A DNA stretch of 64,000 nucleotides, from contig JAQFVV010012442.1 in NCBI GenBank assembly GCA_028023455.1, forward strand, positions 62,001 through 126,000, written 5' to 3'. Origin of the DNA: Epiperipatus broadwayi. Taxonomy: Eukaryota > Onychophora > Udeonychophora > Euonychophora > Peripatidae. Below, piece after piece: positions 29,024 through 42,068 of the stretch. The notes under the pieces were generated by a model that saw nothing but the letters and a program-made list of their open reading frames with translations, did no database searches and was not told the DNA's origin. Both the position numbers and the translations under genes were made by a program. Numbering within the stretch: position 1 is the stretch's first letter; each line of letters starts with the position of its first letter.

Positions 29024-30533
29024 TAAGCCAAATAATGGCTTGAAATACCCCACATACATGAGAGATGGGTAGTATATAATGATGACAGATGTATAGTTTA
29101 AAAAAAAAAAAAAAGAATATTTTTTTTTCTGTGCAATTTTTTTTTATTATTAGTGTATACAAATATTTTGGCCTGATGTTTGGATGATGATGATTACTGT
29201 TATTGCATTTTTGATGATGATAAATGAATACAGTCATTATAGAGCTTAGTTTCAATTTTTTAAAATATAATGATATCACAACTTATAATGTGTTAAAGTT
29301 AATAACACTGTTTTTTTTTTATATATATTTTGCTTATCAGTTAAATAAGCATAAAAATATTAATAGCCTTGAAGTGTAGAATAATAATTTTGTTCATATT
29401 TGAAAAGTTTGTGTTATAGAAAATTTATGATTTTGGAGGTTGGATTGGATATTTGATTGTTGGAGTTTGGTTGGTTGTGTTACGGTTTTGATGATGGATG
29501 GAGAATTTTTGTCATTGCCTTGAGAATGTGATGTATTCATGCCACTGGTGATTGATTTATCTCATTCACTGCTCCAACCCAGATTATAATATCAGTTGTT
29601 TTATCATGAAGCAGTTAACAGTAGGCCTGCCATGATTTCGCCTCTAAGACTCCAGAGAGAGCAAGGCATAATTTTTCGGATACATAATATTTCGCCTCTA
29701 AGACTCCAGAGAGAGCAAGGCAGTATTTTGTTTTACTGATATATAATTGTTGCCTCTAAGACTTTAAAAATAAGCAAGGCAGTATTTGACGAATTAAAGC
29801 CCCTAAGACTTGGAAGTAAGCAGGGCAATGCAACAATGTTTGCAATAAACTATTATGGGTTGTAGTAGCTTAGAGTGATTGAATTGGGGTGATCATCTGA
29901 GTGTTCATGGAGCATTGTGTGCTTTAAGTGCAGTGATTGAATTCTTTTGTCTATCTCATGATTGTGAATTGCTAATCATTCTTTTGGCTGTCAATATCTG
30001 TCGGATCTCTAGAAGGATAGATGAGTATATAAATGACTTGAGACGTGAACTCTATTATAAATCTAGCACATATGTTATATAAGTAATTTTTTTTTTTGCT
30101 TAGTGTATTAAAAAGGGCATAGAGAGAGTTAAGTTTTATAAAGGCATTAAGAACTAGATAAATGATGGCATAAAAAGGACACACATATGCAGAGATAGCT
30201 TTTTTTTAAATAAATGTTTTAAATAGAACTATGACCTCATACTTTATCAATCATAAATAGGTAAAGGAAAAAGAGTGATGATCGAGGTTAAGCTAAATAA
30301 AAGCACTTAGGATATAAATAGATTGATGGGGAGAATTATGGCTGAGAAAGAGTGGTTGAAAATTTTAAGGTATATGAGGATAGATAAAGGTGTTTGACTC
30401 TGGATGTATAGGAAATCAGGGAGCAGAACAATAAATCAGAACAGAATAAATCAGAATATAATAAATCAAACAGAATAAAGCAGAAAAGCAATTAGTAATA
30501 TAAGTTTATAAATACGTATGAAAAAAAAATAAT
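29024..30533 (+). other. Long 5' leader of element B
   Basis: About 1.5 kb before gag, AT-rich with many short runs. It contains a four-copy tandem repeat at 29641-29826 and several ATGs upstream of gag. No coding frame is recognised. Confidence 0.6.
29641..29826 (+). repeat. Tandem repeat in leader of B, four copies of 47-58 bp
   Basis: CCTCTAAGACTCCAGAGAG starts at 29641 and 29695, with diverged copies at 29753 and about 29800. Each ends in GCAAGGCA or similar. The first two are nearly identical and the last two degenerate. Confidence 0.9.
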
Positions 30534-32414
30534 ATGGAAGGGGATAAAGAATTTGTCATTGAAGGAAAGGAGGAGGTAGAAAAGAAAAGCCCTCCAGAGT
30601 GGTTGCAAATTATGATGGCACAATTGAAGGAAATGAATGAGGGCATGAACCAAATGAAACAAGAGATAAATCAGAAATTTGATCTACAATCTCAAAGATT
30701 TGATACTAAACTAGATCTACAATCTCAAAGATTTGATACTAAACTAGATCAACAATCACAAGAGATGAAGGAAATAAAACAAGAGATAAATCAGAAATTT
30801 GATGAACAATCTCAAAGGTTAGATAATAAACTAGACCAACAAGCTCAGGAAATGAAGCTAGATATAGGTCAACAATCTAAAAAAATTGAGAATATTGAAA
30901 TAGAATTAAAAAACAAATGGCAAGAGTTTGATGACAGATGTGACATAAGATATAAGGAACTTGCCGATAAATTTACAACAAGTCAAGAAAGTTGGGAGAA
31001 AAGTTTTAGTGTTGTAAAGGAAGAGTTGGTAGCTGTACAAGAAGGATATCAGAAAATGATCAACAAAAATAAAAGCCTTAAAATAGCTCAGAATGATTTC
31101 AAAGAAAGTGTAAGCAGTGAGATTAATACTTTAAAATTAGAGGTAGCTGCTGTACAGAAACAGTTAAAAGTAGAATATAAAGATCTGGGAAAAAAGCAAG
31201 GTAAATCAGATCATGAGCTAAAGAAAGTACAGAAAGAGGTACAGAGTATAGGGGAGCAAATGACAGGGACCACAAGAGAAGAAATAGAAAGTTTAAAACA
31301 AAGTGTAATAGAATTAGAAGTCAATAGCCAGAAGGATCAAGTTGACTTTAATGAAAAGCTGGAAAATCAGCAGAGAATGGTAGTGGAGGAAGTCAAAGAA
31401 TACCTGCGTTGCCAGGAAAAAGACCTAAACCATCAATTATTGATAATGATGGAAGACAAACTCACGGAAATAAAAGAAATGCAAGTTAAGGCAACCTCAA
31501 GTAGTGGGTCATGTAGAATACCACAAAGTTTAGGGCCTGAGATATACGAGAATAATCCTATAGGAATAGAAAGTGGGCAGATAATAGAAAAGGGTCCCAG
31601 AAGGACAGAGGAAGAGGAAGATAGTTTAATAAATGAGGGAAGAAGTAGCAACATAGCTAAATATATACAAGTGAAAGTTTTTAGGGGTGAATATGGAGAA
31701 AATCCCATAGAATATTTGAATGGTCTCGATGAACTGTTTTCTTTGAGTCGACTAAATGACCGAGAAAAATTAGCAGTCACGAGCAACCACCTTCATGCCT
31801 CAGCAAAAAGTTGGTGGCGTGCACTCTTTTATAGACCCGAAACATATGGGGACTTTAAGAGTATGCTACTTCAGACATTCTGGAGTGAAGAGAAACAGGA
31901 TAGTCTAAAGTACAAAATTAGCCAGCAAAAATATACCCCTAGAGAAGGAACTTATACTCAGTTCTTCCATAGTCAGGCTGCTACTTTAAAAATGCTTACA
32001 GCATGTCCCTTATCTGAGCCCCAAATCATTAGGATAACCAGAAGGAACTTCCCAAAACAGGTAGAGCAGGCCCTAATAGCTGCTGATGTATACTCCCTAG
32101 AGAGAGTGGCAGATATGTTAGATGCCCTAGGAGCCACAGAAAATATGGCCGAAGGTTATCCTAGGAGGAAGGAGAACTATAATTATAAAGTCTCCAGTGT
32201 GAGAGTTGGAAACAATCAGCTAGGCAGACACTTTCCAACAAAACCCAGTAAACCACACATAGGTAGGCCTGGGAATAATTCCCATCAGCAAATGCAAAGT
32301 AGACCCATGATTAATAGAAATAGAAGTCCAGTAGCCAGTTGCTCAGGAATTGGTAATAATGCTCCACATAAGGTGCAGCAAAAGTCTATAAAGATAATGA
32401 CTAAGGCTAACTGA
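30534..32414 (+). CDS. gag: Gag polyprotein of element B
   Basis: Intact 626-residue structural protein. ATG 30534 is the first start of this uninterrupted frame; frame 3 has no earlier methionine close by. Residues about 20-120 are a glutamine-rich coiled coil built from repeats of the type QSQRFDTKLD, with a 33-bp exact DNA duplication near 30680-30745. Residues about 120-310 continue as charged helix. From about residue 380 to 545 comes the retrotransposon capsid: YLNGLDELFSLSRLNDREKL, SWWRALF, and LSEPQIIRITRRNFP. The basic C-terminus, rich in Asn, Pro and Arg, has no CCHC zinc knuckle, so RNA binding would rely on basic residues. The frame stops one base after the pol frame opens. Confidence 0.93.
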   Translation: MEGDKEFVIEGKEEVEKKSPPEWLQIMMAQLKEMNEGMNQMKQEINQKFDLQSQRFDTKLDLQSQRFDTKLDQQSQEMKEIKQEINQKFDEQSQRLDNKLDQQAQEMKLDIGQQSKKIENIEIELKNKWQEFDDRCDIRYKELADKFTTSQESWEKSFSVVKEELVAVQEGYQKMINKNKSLKIAQNDFKESVSSEINTLKLEVAAVQKQLKVEYKDLGKKQGKSDHELKKVQKEVQSIGEQMTGTTREEIESLKQSVIELEVNSQKDQVDFNEKLENQQRMVVEEVKEYLRCQEKDLNHQLLIMMEDKLTEIKEMQVKATSSSGSCRIPQSLGPEIYENNPIGIESGQIIEKGPRRTEEEEDSLINEGRSSNIAKYIQVKVFRGEYGENPIEYLNGLDELFSLSRLNDREKLAVTSNHLHASAKSWWRALFYRPETYGDFKSMLLQTFWSEEKQDSLKYKISQQKYTPREGTYTQFFHSQAATLKMLTACPLSEPQIIRITRRNFPKQVEQALIAADVYSLERVADMLDALGATENMAEGYPRRKENYNYKVSSVRVGNNQLGRHFPTKPSKPHIGRPGNNSHQQMQSRPMINRNRSPVASCSGIGNNAPHKVQQKSIKIMTKAN

Positions 32415-35400
32415 ACAAACTAAAACGGGCCTCGACGGAATGTTCCCTGCTGCAGGAGCCCATTGCTAACTTGGGGAACAAGGACAATATTTTAACAATG
32501 AATTTAGGTTGGGACACCGGTGATGATCTGGACAGTGAACCATTGCCAGCATGTTATACTTTGAGTGGCTGTCCAGAGATCAAACTGGTCATTTTAGGAA
32601 TAGAAACCAAGGCATTAGTGGACACAGGGAGCCAGGTGTCAATAATCTCTGAGGCACTGTATCATAAAATGCTAAGGGAGGATGAGAAAATTCCCAAATT
32701 TCCTATGAAGCAAACTGCTATTATATTAGCTAATGGCAAAAAGGCCAAGCTAATTACCCAGCAAGTATGGCTTACCCTACAAATAGGATCTCACTCATAT
32801 GAACATGCCTTCTTGATCATGCAAGGCCTTATATATGAAGTTATATTAGGATCCGATTTTTTAAATAGGCATGGGAGTGTGATCGATTTTTATAACAAGT
32901 ACATAAGATGTCAGAGTGGAGACGAAGTCCTGGAAGGAGTAATACCATTTTATCAAGCCAGCATTGCTACAATCCAAGAGGCCTCCACTCAGCAGGATGT
33001 GAGACATAAATTAAAAGGAATTGAGAGTATAGACCCTGATTTAGGAGGAAAAATGTTTCACCTTCTTTGTAAGTTCATGGAAGTGTTTTCCAGAAAACCT
33101 GGCATTATTAAGGGGTATGTGCATCGGATCCGATTAATGAATTCGGAACCGTATCAATGTAAAATATACCCCATCCCCTACCAATACAGGGCTGAAGTCA
33201 ATGCCCAAGTTAGAAAAATGGTGGAATGGAATGTCATAAAAAATGTCCATCTGCATATAACAACCCTTTGGTTATTGTCCGAAATAAAGATAGCACTGTC
33301 AGAGTATGCTTAGATGCAAGGTTTTTAAACCGATTAACCATCCCAGAAAGGGACGTCCCTCCCACTACACAAGAGTTGCTAATCAGATTCAGAGGTAAAA
33401 CTATTTTCAGTACCTTTGATCTGACTGCCAGTTATTGGCAAATCTATCTGCACCCAGAGGATCAAAAGTATACTGCATTTAGACATGAGGGTCATTCATA
33501 TGTGTTTGAAAGGATGCCCTTTGGTCTGATAAATAGTAGCGCAGGCTTGATCTGATGCCTAGATAGAGTACTATCAGAGGAAGTTAAAAATGTCATCACA
33601 ACATATGTTGATGATATAGTCATTGCCTCAAGCAATGCAGCAGAACATCTCCAACATCTAAATACCTTTTTAACTGAATGTAAGGAGAAAAATATAGAAA
33701 TTAATCTTGCCAAAAGTACTATTGCTGTACAAGAAATACCATTTCTAGGACATCTGGTGGGAGTGGATGGAATAAAACCAAACCCTGATAAAATAAGTGC
33801 AATCTGGAACTTTCCACAGCCAGAAAATAAAAAGCAGCTAAGATCCTTCTTTGGTGACTGCAATTTTTACCATCGCTTTTATAAAAATTTTGCTTATGAC
33901 ACCATTTATCTATCCCAATTACTAAGAAAGGACACTAGATGGAAATGGACAGAGCAACATTCCACAGAAATGAACCTCATTAAAACTAAATTCCTTGAAC
34001 AAATCATATTAGGATATCCTAACTTTGAAGCTACCTTTTATATACAAACTGATAGCAGTGGATATGGGCTGGGGGTGAACTTATTCCAATTAGATCAAGA
34101 TCACAGACCACAGGTACTTTGCTTTCTTAGTCATCTTCTGAGAGGGCCTGAATTACATTATACTACAACTGAAAAAGAAGCATTAGCAGTGGTTTGGGCC
34201 TTTCAGAAACTTAAGCAGTACCTGGTGGGATCCCACATTGTCATAATAATGGATCACAGGAGCCTAGAGTTCCTGAATAGGAGCTATTTAAACAATGAAA
34301 GGCTGATCCAATGGAGCCTATTCCTGCAACAATTCAACTACCAAATTCAATATTGTAAAGGCAAAGAAAATGTGGTTGCAGATATTCTCAGTAGAAATCC
34401 TGTGAGAATCCAACCACAACATGTAAATCTAGACCAGGCATATATAGCAGCCATAACCCTTGTTGTTGATGATTCTGTGGAAAAAGAATTGTGTCAATTA
34501 CCCCAGTTACAAAGCCAAGATCCTAAATTACAGCCAATAATGGCCTATTTGTCTAAAAAAATTAAAGGTGATGCAGTTAATAAAATGATAACAAATAAAT
34601 CCATCATTAGATATTGTATAAAACAGGATTTATTGCATTACCAAACAGTTGAACATCAGGAGACTTCATGGAGAATATACATCCCCACAAGTATAAGAGG
34701 AAAATTAATCTATTATGTTCACTGCTTGTATGGGCATTATGGACCTAGAAAAGTGGAATATGTTATTAAGAGACTATTCTACTGGCCCAATATGTATGCC
34801 TCAATACTACAACGTCTTAAGTATTGCAAAATTTGTTTAAAATCCAAGTATACTAGTCGCTCATATGCGGGGATCTTGCAACCCATTATTCCTTATGGGC
34901 CTAATGATCTATTGGCTATAGATTTTTATGGGCCATTGCCACCGTATAGAAGATTTAGGTATATCTTGGGTACTTATGATGTCTTCTCGAAATTTGTTGC
35001 TGCATATCCTGTCTACAAAGCCAATGCACGAGGGGCAATTAGAAATTTAGAAAGTTCACAATTTACCTTAGTGGGAAAACCAAGAACTATTCTAACAGAC
35101 CATGCCAGCTCTTTTCTCTCCAAGGAGTGGAACCGATGGTTACAGCACCAAGGGATTAAGCATGTCCTAAGTTCCATTCGTAACCCCCAATCTAACCCCT
35201 GTGAAAGAGTCATGAGGGAGTTAGGTAGATTACTAAGGGTTTACTTGGAGGGCCATCATAAGAGTTGGGTTAAACAATTAGGCAAAGTGGTTGGGTATAT
35301 TAATATCACCCAAAATGAATCCACAAAATTTGCCCCAACTCACCTACATTATGGAAAGAGAGAACCAAACCTTATAGAGACTTCACTGCCCAGCATAAAG

Positions 35401-35709
35401 GAGGAAGAAATTAGTAGAGAAACCCTAGTGGAAAGAGCAAGGAATAACTTGCAAGGAATGGCTAAGAAACGGATTGCTAAAGGTCCAAAGAGACCAACTC
35501 AGTTCAATGTCGGTGATAATGTCCTTGTTAAAACTCCTCATGTTAGTGATCCGCAGAAGCATACATTCAAAAAGTTCTATAATATATATGAAGGGCCGTT
35601 CATGCTCAAGGAAAGAAAAGGGGAAAATGCATTTGTACTAGAATCGTCAGAAGGAGTAAAAGGCACATATAATGTACATAGCCTAAAACCAATGGCACTC
35701 ATGACCTAA
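32411..35709 (+). pseudogene. pol: Pol of element B: protease, RT, RNase H, integrase
   Basis: The frame opens at 32411, overlapping the gag stop; its first ATG is at 32498. Protease has VDTGSQ (DTG at 32621) and ILGSDFL. An indel in an A run at about 33238-33243 shifts the frame within the RT N-terminus. A CGA-like codon then became TGA at 33553, where element C reads Arg. Beyond it RT has YVDD at 33604-33615. RNase H follows with IQTDSSGYGLG and TEKEALAVVWA, then integrase with an HHCC finger (HCLYGHYG ... CKICLKSK). The integrase catalytic triad is Asp 34921, Asp 35098 and Glu 35203, in D-D-35-E spacing. A GPY/F-like module (NIYEGPFMLKE) lies near the end at 35709. No chromodomain. Apart from the two lesions every catalytic residue I could check is present. 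Confidence 0.93.
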
Positions 35710-35744
35710 GCAATTTTTTTTATATATTCAAAATTTTTTTTTTG

Positions 35745-35761
35745 TTTGGGGGTGAGGCAAA
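35745..35761 (+). promoter_or_regulatory. Polypurine tract of element B
   Basis: TTTGGGGGTGAGGCAAA lies directly before the TGTAG start of the 3' LTR, the expected primer site for plus-strand synthesis. Confidence 0.75.
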
Positions 35762-38700
35762 TGTAGATATATATATTATTCAATTAATCAAGAAAAAAAT
35801 TTTTTTTTTTATATATATGAGGATTTATATATGTGTATTTATTATTATAAATTTATAGATAGTTAATGAATAAACCATTATGTAGAGGGTAATAATATTT
35901 GGTAATGATTTATTATATATGGTTTTATTAAATAAATTGTCATATTATTTAACTTTGGTTTTATTAAAATAGAGTAGATCAGAAAAGTGTAAAATAAGGC
36001 GATGGAGATTATCAGATTAGGAGATAAAAAAAATGTACACGTGTGAAAGAATGAATACATCTGTACAAACACAAAGATGCTTTTACACCTATTTCAGATG
36101 GCTATAGATTCCAGGTTTGTTGTTGTATGTGTCTTAAGATTATTTTTACAAAAGAGGTGCTTTGATGTAGATAACGATAGCGATCAATTTTAAGGTTTTA
36201 TTGATTGTGACCGACGTCAAACTTGTGAAGCTTTGATTTTTTTTTTTAAGATAAGGTTTCCAGGTTTTTTTTTTCTTTGGTTGAAGTTCGCGATATAAAT
36301 GATTGAGACAATTTTTTAATCAGTTAGTCATTAACTTTTTTTAGAGAGATGATCACTCAGTCATTAATTTTTTTTTTTTTTAGAGAGATGATCAGGCAGT
36401 ATGATTTTATTTTTTGATCAGTCAGTATGATTTTATTTTTAGAGACTCAATATGAATATTTTGGAGAGACAGTCACTCAGATTATTATTATTAAAGTGAG
36501 ATATAACTCAGTGATTATTATTTTGAGACTCAACTCAGTAGGAGAAAAGTAAGCGATTTGATTTTTTTTATTCACTCTTTAAAAATTGAGAAAGGAAATG
36601 AAGTATAAGACTCTGGTATAAAGTCAATATAGACGAACATGTGTGTCTATATAAACAATTTCCAGCAATATTAAAAAAGAGAGGTAAACATTATAACAAG
36701 ATTGAATTTAATAGAAGTTATTAACCATTATATAAATATGATATTAACATATTTGGCTATGCATAATACTATGCCTCGGCATTGCTAAACCATTTTTTTT
36801 GTTTCCTGGTTAATACAGAATGAGTTAAAATCGCTGATCTGTCTATGAAGTCATGTATCAAGTAATAACCAACAAAATGATAGAGTTTGAAGCCAACCAC
36901 ACAAGCTATATGGAATGCTTTGTTTCTAGTTCCTGGCTTATTAAAAGCTCATTACCTTCGAATGAATGGAGAAGAGGAAATAGAAGGAAAAGAAAATTTA
37001 TAAAAGCCATGTAGAACCAAGTTTGAAGCCATGAATCAAATTTTTGTTAGTTTACCTCAATCATCTAAAGTGTCAACAGCAATTATTTTTTTAAAAGGAG
37101 AGAGACAAGCAAATCCATCGGTACCTACTTATTCAAAAGTACTTATAATAACTTTTTTTTAAATGGTAGAAGGAGGCCAATCAACAATGAATAATAATAG
37201 AATTGAAGAAACAAGCAAATCAATCTATTCAGCATTATCTTAAAAGTATCTGCAATAACTTTCTTTTTTTTTTGTTGTTGGTGAGCAGAGAAAAGCAGTC
37301 TGAAATTTCAAACTCAGGACATTGATAAGAAGTAAAAAGTAAACGGGTAAATATGAACTTTCTTTAACCGATTTTATTCTTGCTTATTAAAAGTAAACCT
37401 TGATTTACAGGTCAAAGCAAAATTTTTTTTTGATACAGAAACATTAAAGACTTGTTTATCTATAGTTATTTGCAATATCTCACAACACAGCACAAACATA
37501 GTTTAAATCTTTAAACTTAAATTTTTCATTGTCTTTTATTATTATTATTTTTTATATTATATATTGTAATGTTGAAATGTTTTTTTTTTAAATTGTTCAT
37601 CAGTTATGATAATGAGCAACCTATAGATATATGCATTTATAATGTTGTTTTTTTTTATTTTATCTTGTTGCATATTAAAAAATTAATATCATGTATTTAT
37701 TTTCTTTTGCTAAAAGGTTGCAAAAATATTTTATATATGTAATTTGTGGGTATACATTTTAAACATATATGTTAACATTACCGAATGTGTGCATGTGTAA
37801 CTGCTTATCCAAACACATCAAAGAATAGGTTATATATGATTAGTTTACAAATGGTAAATTGAAAAGTAGGGCATTACATTTGAATGGAAGTGAAATAACA
37901 TATACAAGTAACACCTGAAGTTTATTTTATGATATGATAAGTAAGAAAAGTCTTAAATAAGCATTTATAGAATATGTATTTTTTTTTCTAATATTGATTT
38001 AAGTCAGCTTATTTTGAGATATCAAGAAAAATGACAAACCTATATGTTAGATTTATTTGCTTATACTTATATAGATTTTTTATATTAATTTTTGTATTGA
38101 ATTAATATGGTAATAAGCCATTTATTTAATTGTTGATTTGACTTTAAAGAAGGAAAGAAAGAGTAGTAGTGTTAATAAAATATAATTATATATCTTAATT
38201 GGTTTCCGAGTTATTATTAAGAATATTGTGTTTTTTCTTGTCTTAATTCTATCATTTTAATTCATCATCATTGCTCGCAGTTATTAAGTATTACCATTTG
38301 TATATATTGAGCAATCACTTGCAAATATTAAGCGTCCGCAAAATAATAGGTAAACTGGAATGTTGATATTTAAGTATTTAGGGATTATGCTTGAGAATAA
38401 CCAAATTTTGATAATTATAGTTCAACAATAGAAAGCTAAAATTGTGTTGTGTCCATGAATTATGATCATCCTCATCAAAGATGGATATCATGTTATTGGT
38501 TAAAATGTTTCAAATAATACTATATAAAAGTTATGATCGCCATCAATTGTCATTAAATATAATTATTAAATTTAATTTTTTTTAATGAATATTTTTTTGT
38601 AAATAGGGGTTTATAGAAAATTGAATATTATCAAAGAGATTCATGATGATCAATCATCACCACTAGTATTATTAATCCCAGTATGAAATAGGATAATTTT

Positions 38701-39832
38701 AATAGATGCCTATAAGTTTATAAAGATGAATTTATTGTTGTGAGTATATTAATAAGTCATGGCTGGTATCATCATCACTATTATAATCATTATTATGATA
38801 TCACTATTATTATCATTATTATTATGATATTATTATCATCATCATCATTATTACCTTTATTGTGATAAATAATCTAGTTAAATGGCCATCAATATCAATA
38901 ATGGTCTTCACATGCTTGTTTGGAAGCCATTAATTGGATTATACATGTCTGTTCATCAATATACATTAATGAGCTAGCAATGTCTATAAGAATCTTTGAT
39001 CTATAGTATAAACTTTGGTAATATTGGGATCTTGTAATTTTATCAATATAGATAAAATGTAAGAATGTCATTTTTTTTCATTAGTCATCCAAGTCATGTG
39101 TAATAAAAATGTACTGAATGAGTTTGAACTCAAGTACACTATAAATCTATACTTATCTAGATTGAAAACAATCTAGTGGTGCTCATGGGAAAACACATGT
39201 ACCTAGCTAAACTGAATAAAGAGTGATATCATCCCTTTCCAACTTCATAATATTAGTTTTATAGAATTTATATATTTTTTATAAGTTGTCATGAATAGCA
39301 CCAGAGTGTGCATATGACCATGAATGGTCTTATATATTTGGAAAGAAGAATAGGAAGGATTCTTTGTTAGAAGAACCTAGTATTGCAGATAAGCATAAGG
39401 CACTCCAGGAACTTCACAGTGGGTACTTTTATTCAGTTGCTATATTTAATATTATTTTTATTTGATGACAATGGCCAGTATGTTTTATTGTTCAAATGAC
39501 TGCCCCAATATATAAATAAATACCAAGAATCATTAATGCTGATATTTTCAAGTGGCACAGTGATTCTATAATTTCTTTATCTATGCTATGATGAATTAAT
39601 ATAGTTACAAATGGTACAGATTGGATAGGCATATATCTAATAATTAATAATTTCCCTTATCTAAATATTTATTATGGTTACAAATGTGACATATTAAAAT
39701 AGTTACAAATTATAGTTACAAATGGCATGCCAAATAGGGATTGAAATATGCCACACACCTGAGAGAGGTGTATTTCTATTATATAATCTAAATAATTTCA
39801 AATCTTATATATATTAATTTTAAATAGTTACA
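35762..39832 (+). repeat. 3' LTR of element B, 4071 bp
   Basis: Starts TGTAGATATATATATT and ends TAGTTACA, followed by ATATATATA. It aligns base by base with 24964-28997 apart from scattered substitutions and small indels in homopolymers. It includes the ATT/ATC simple repeat near 38767-38855. Confidence 0.95.
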
Positions 39833-39929
39833 ATATATATATAGAACCAAATTGATTTCCGATTCAATGGTTTTATATAGTTACAATATATATATAGAAC
39901 CAAATTGATTTCCGATTCAATGGTTTTAT
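39825..39929. repeat. 53-bp tandem duplication across the right end of B
   Basis: The last bases of the LTR (TAGTTACA) plus TA flank and AGAACCAAATTGATTTCCG repeat with a 53-bp period (TTACA ends at 39832 and 39885). The duplication includes LTR bases, so it happened after insertion. Confidence 0.92.
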
Positions 39930-42068
39930 TACAATGTTAAAATGTCTTATATATTATTTTATAAAAAAAAATGTACATGTATTAAAACATATACTCGGTT
40001 ATAGTTAAATAGGGCATTTTAATTTTTGTTTATAGAATTGATTTATATTAAAATAGTTTACTTTCTCTGCCTGTTTTAATCAGTTTGATTAAAAACAGGC
40101 AAGCATGCTAATTATATATTCCTGTTGCTTTTATTTTAATCCTTTTTAAAGTTAATTCTAAAAAGTGGAGATTTAATTGTATTGCCGTTTTTGTTTCAAT
40201 AATCCCTGGTTGGAATTCTTAAATTAGATTTAGCGGGAAATTAATATTTGCCCTGCCTTAGATATAGCATTAGTGACTAAAGAAAGTTTTTGTGGGAAAT
40301 GTAGTGAGGCAAGGATAGCCCGCCAATTTAAAGAGGAGAGAAGATTCAGTATTCAAGGAACAGTTGTATTATTGCCTGCTGAGAGTTATACCATTTTGGG
40401 TAGCAGTTTGGACATTTAATTCCTGCTAAAAACTTAAACAATTATTGACAAACTTCATTATTGTGCAAGATGTCAAAATATACCGCTATTATGAGTTTTG
40501 CCATCATCAGGATGTCATGCTAACTTAAATAAAGGATGGACCCATGCCTGCCAGATCTCTTTCAGTCATGCCATGAGCCTCTAAAATAAACACTGCCTCT
40601 ACCTTGCCACTGTCAAAGGACTTGAAAATGGACTAAAGATAAATGTGCACACTCTATGCAAACTGTGCTTAATAGCAAGATGAAATTTTCTTTGATTCTT
40701 TTCAGGGTAATTTTCTTTTCATTAACTCTCCACTCAATCTAATTATAAATCTGTATTCATAAATTAATATGTAACTTCATATTGATTAGCTATATTTTTC
40801 TTGTTTATTTTACTTTGCCGTGTGTCTTGGAATCTTAGTTTTAAGATTACAAGTTTGCTTTCAGTTGTTGTTTATTGGAGAGTGACATTTGAGTTTTTCT
40901 ATTTTTATGCCTAACTTTTACTAAATGCTTTGGCAGTCGTGTATATTTTGAATGCTTACCTGTAATTATTTTAGTAGCCCAAATTAATTTTAAATACTGT
41001 GTTTGCACTTTTGCAAACAACCAAATCTTTTGGCTGGTGACTTTATTTTCATCATCTTTTTTTCTTATATCTCTGAAAGCAGAAACTATAATTGTCTTTG
41101 CTTTGTAATTTTATAAGCCACCAGCAGGAAGAAAATATTTAATCCTTTTGTAAATTACAGGTGAGAGAGACTTTTGCTACTAATGTATTTATAGCTTTCC
41201 TATTTTTGTAGTCATGTGCACTCTCCCATAGATTTATTTTGTATTTATTTGTATAACTTAATATTTATCATAGCGTGTATTCACAATTTGTATCATAAAT
41301 TTATTTTTTAATAATAATTATTAGTAATTCATTTTCTTTAAATGCTAGGGCAGACATAATTGATTTTCTAATGATTTACTGGTCTCCTAGTGAGACCTTT
41401 AATTGTTAGATTAGTTTTGCCAATCATTTGGTTGGGAATTCACAGTTTTGTTTGTTTATTTTCCATTCATTCTGAAGCATATTTGACATGGGTTCTTGAG
41501 GTAAATCAATCATCTTTGCTTTGACCATAGTTTTAAGATGCAGTGTCTACTAGCACATGACATTTTGGGTCCCATCACATTTTTTGGGGTCTAGAAAAGC
41601 TTACTAGTGCTGGTTTCATTGATTTATTTCAAGAACGTATTGTTTTCCTACCTGTGAATGGGAAGACCAACATTTAGATGACTTCTCTTCTGAAAGAAAT
41701 TTGCTCCCTTCCTTTTTTAATTCGCTATTGGAAGATCGGTTTGTTTGCCAGAACATTTCATTTTCGTCTTTCTGGTACATGCCTGAGATAATCCTATTAG
41801 TTTTTATGTAAACTTTTTTCTTACAAGTTATTTTGCTCTTAAATGAAAGTTTAAAATTTGTTTAAATTTAATTTGGCTGATGTTTGTCTTTGTGCTTTGA
41901 TTTCTCAATTGTCTAACAATATTTAAGACAGCCTGTTTCTCTCTGAGTTCAGTCCGGTGCATTTCGGTTCGCATATCCTGTCCACCCTTAAAATAAATGT
42001 CTAGTTCCGATTTTCAGACTGGTGGCGCGCTCATGGTCAGTATATGTGAATAAGATATTTCGTCTGTT

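Noticed and set aside
29879-30082. Frame of 67 residues in the leader of element B
   Set aside because: No domain, no conserved context; likely chance in leader sequence.
33230-33245. Programmed frameshift in the A run of element B pol
   Set aside because: It lies in the middle of the RT, where relatives read through in one frame; a homopolymer indel is simpler.
40490-40515. CTGATGA on the minus strand
   Set aside because: No stem II and no GAA core nearby; single motif by chance.
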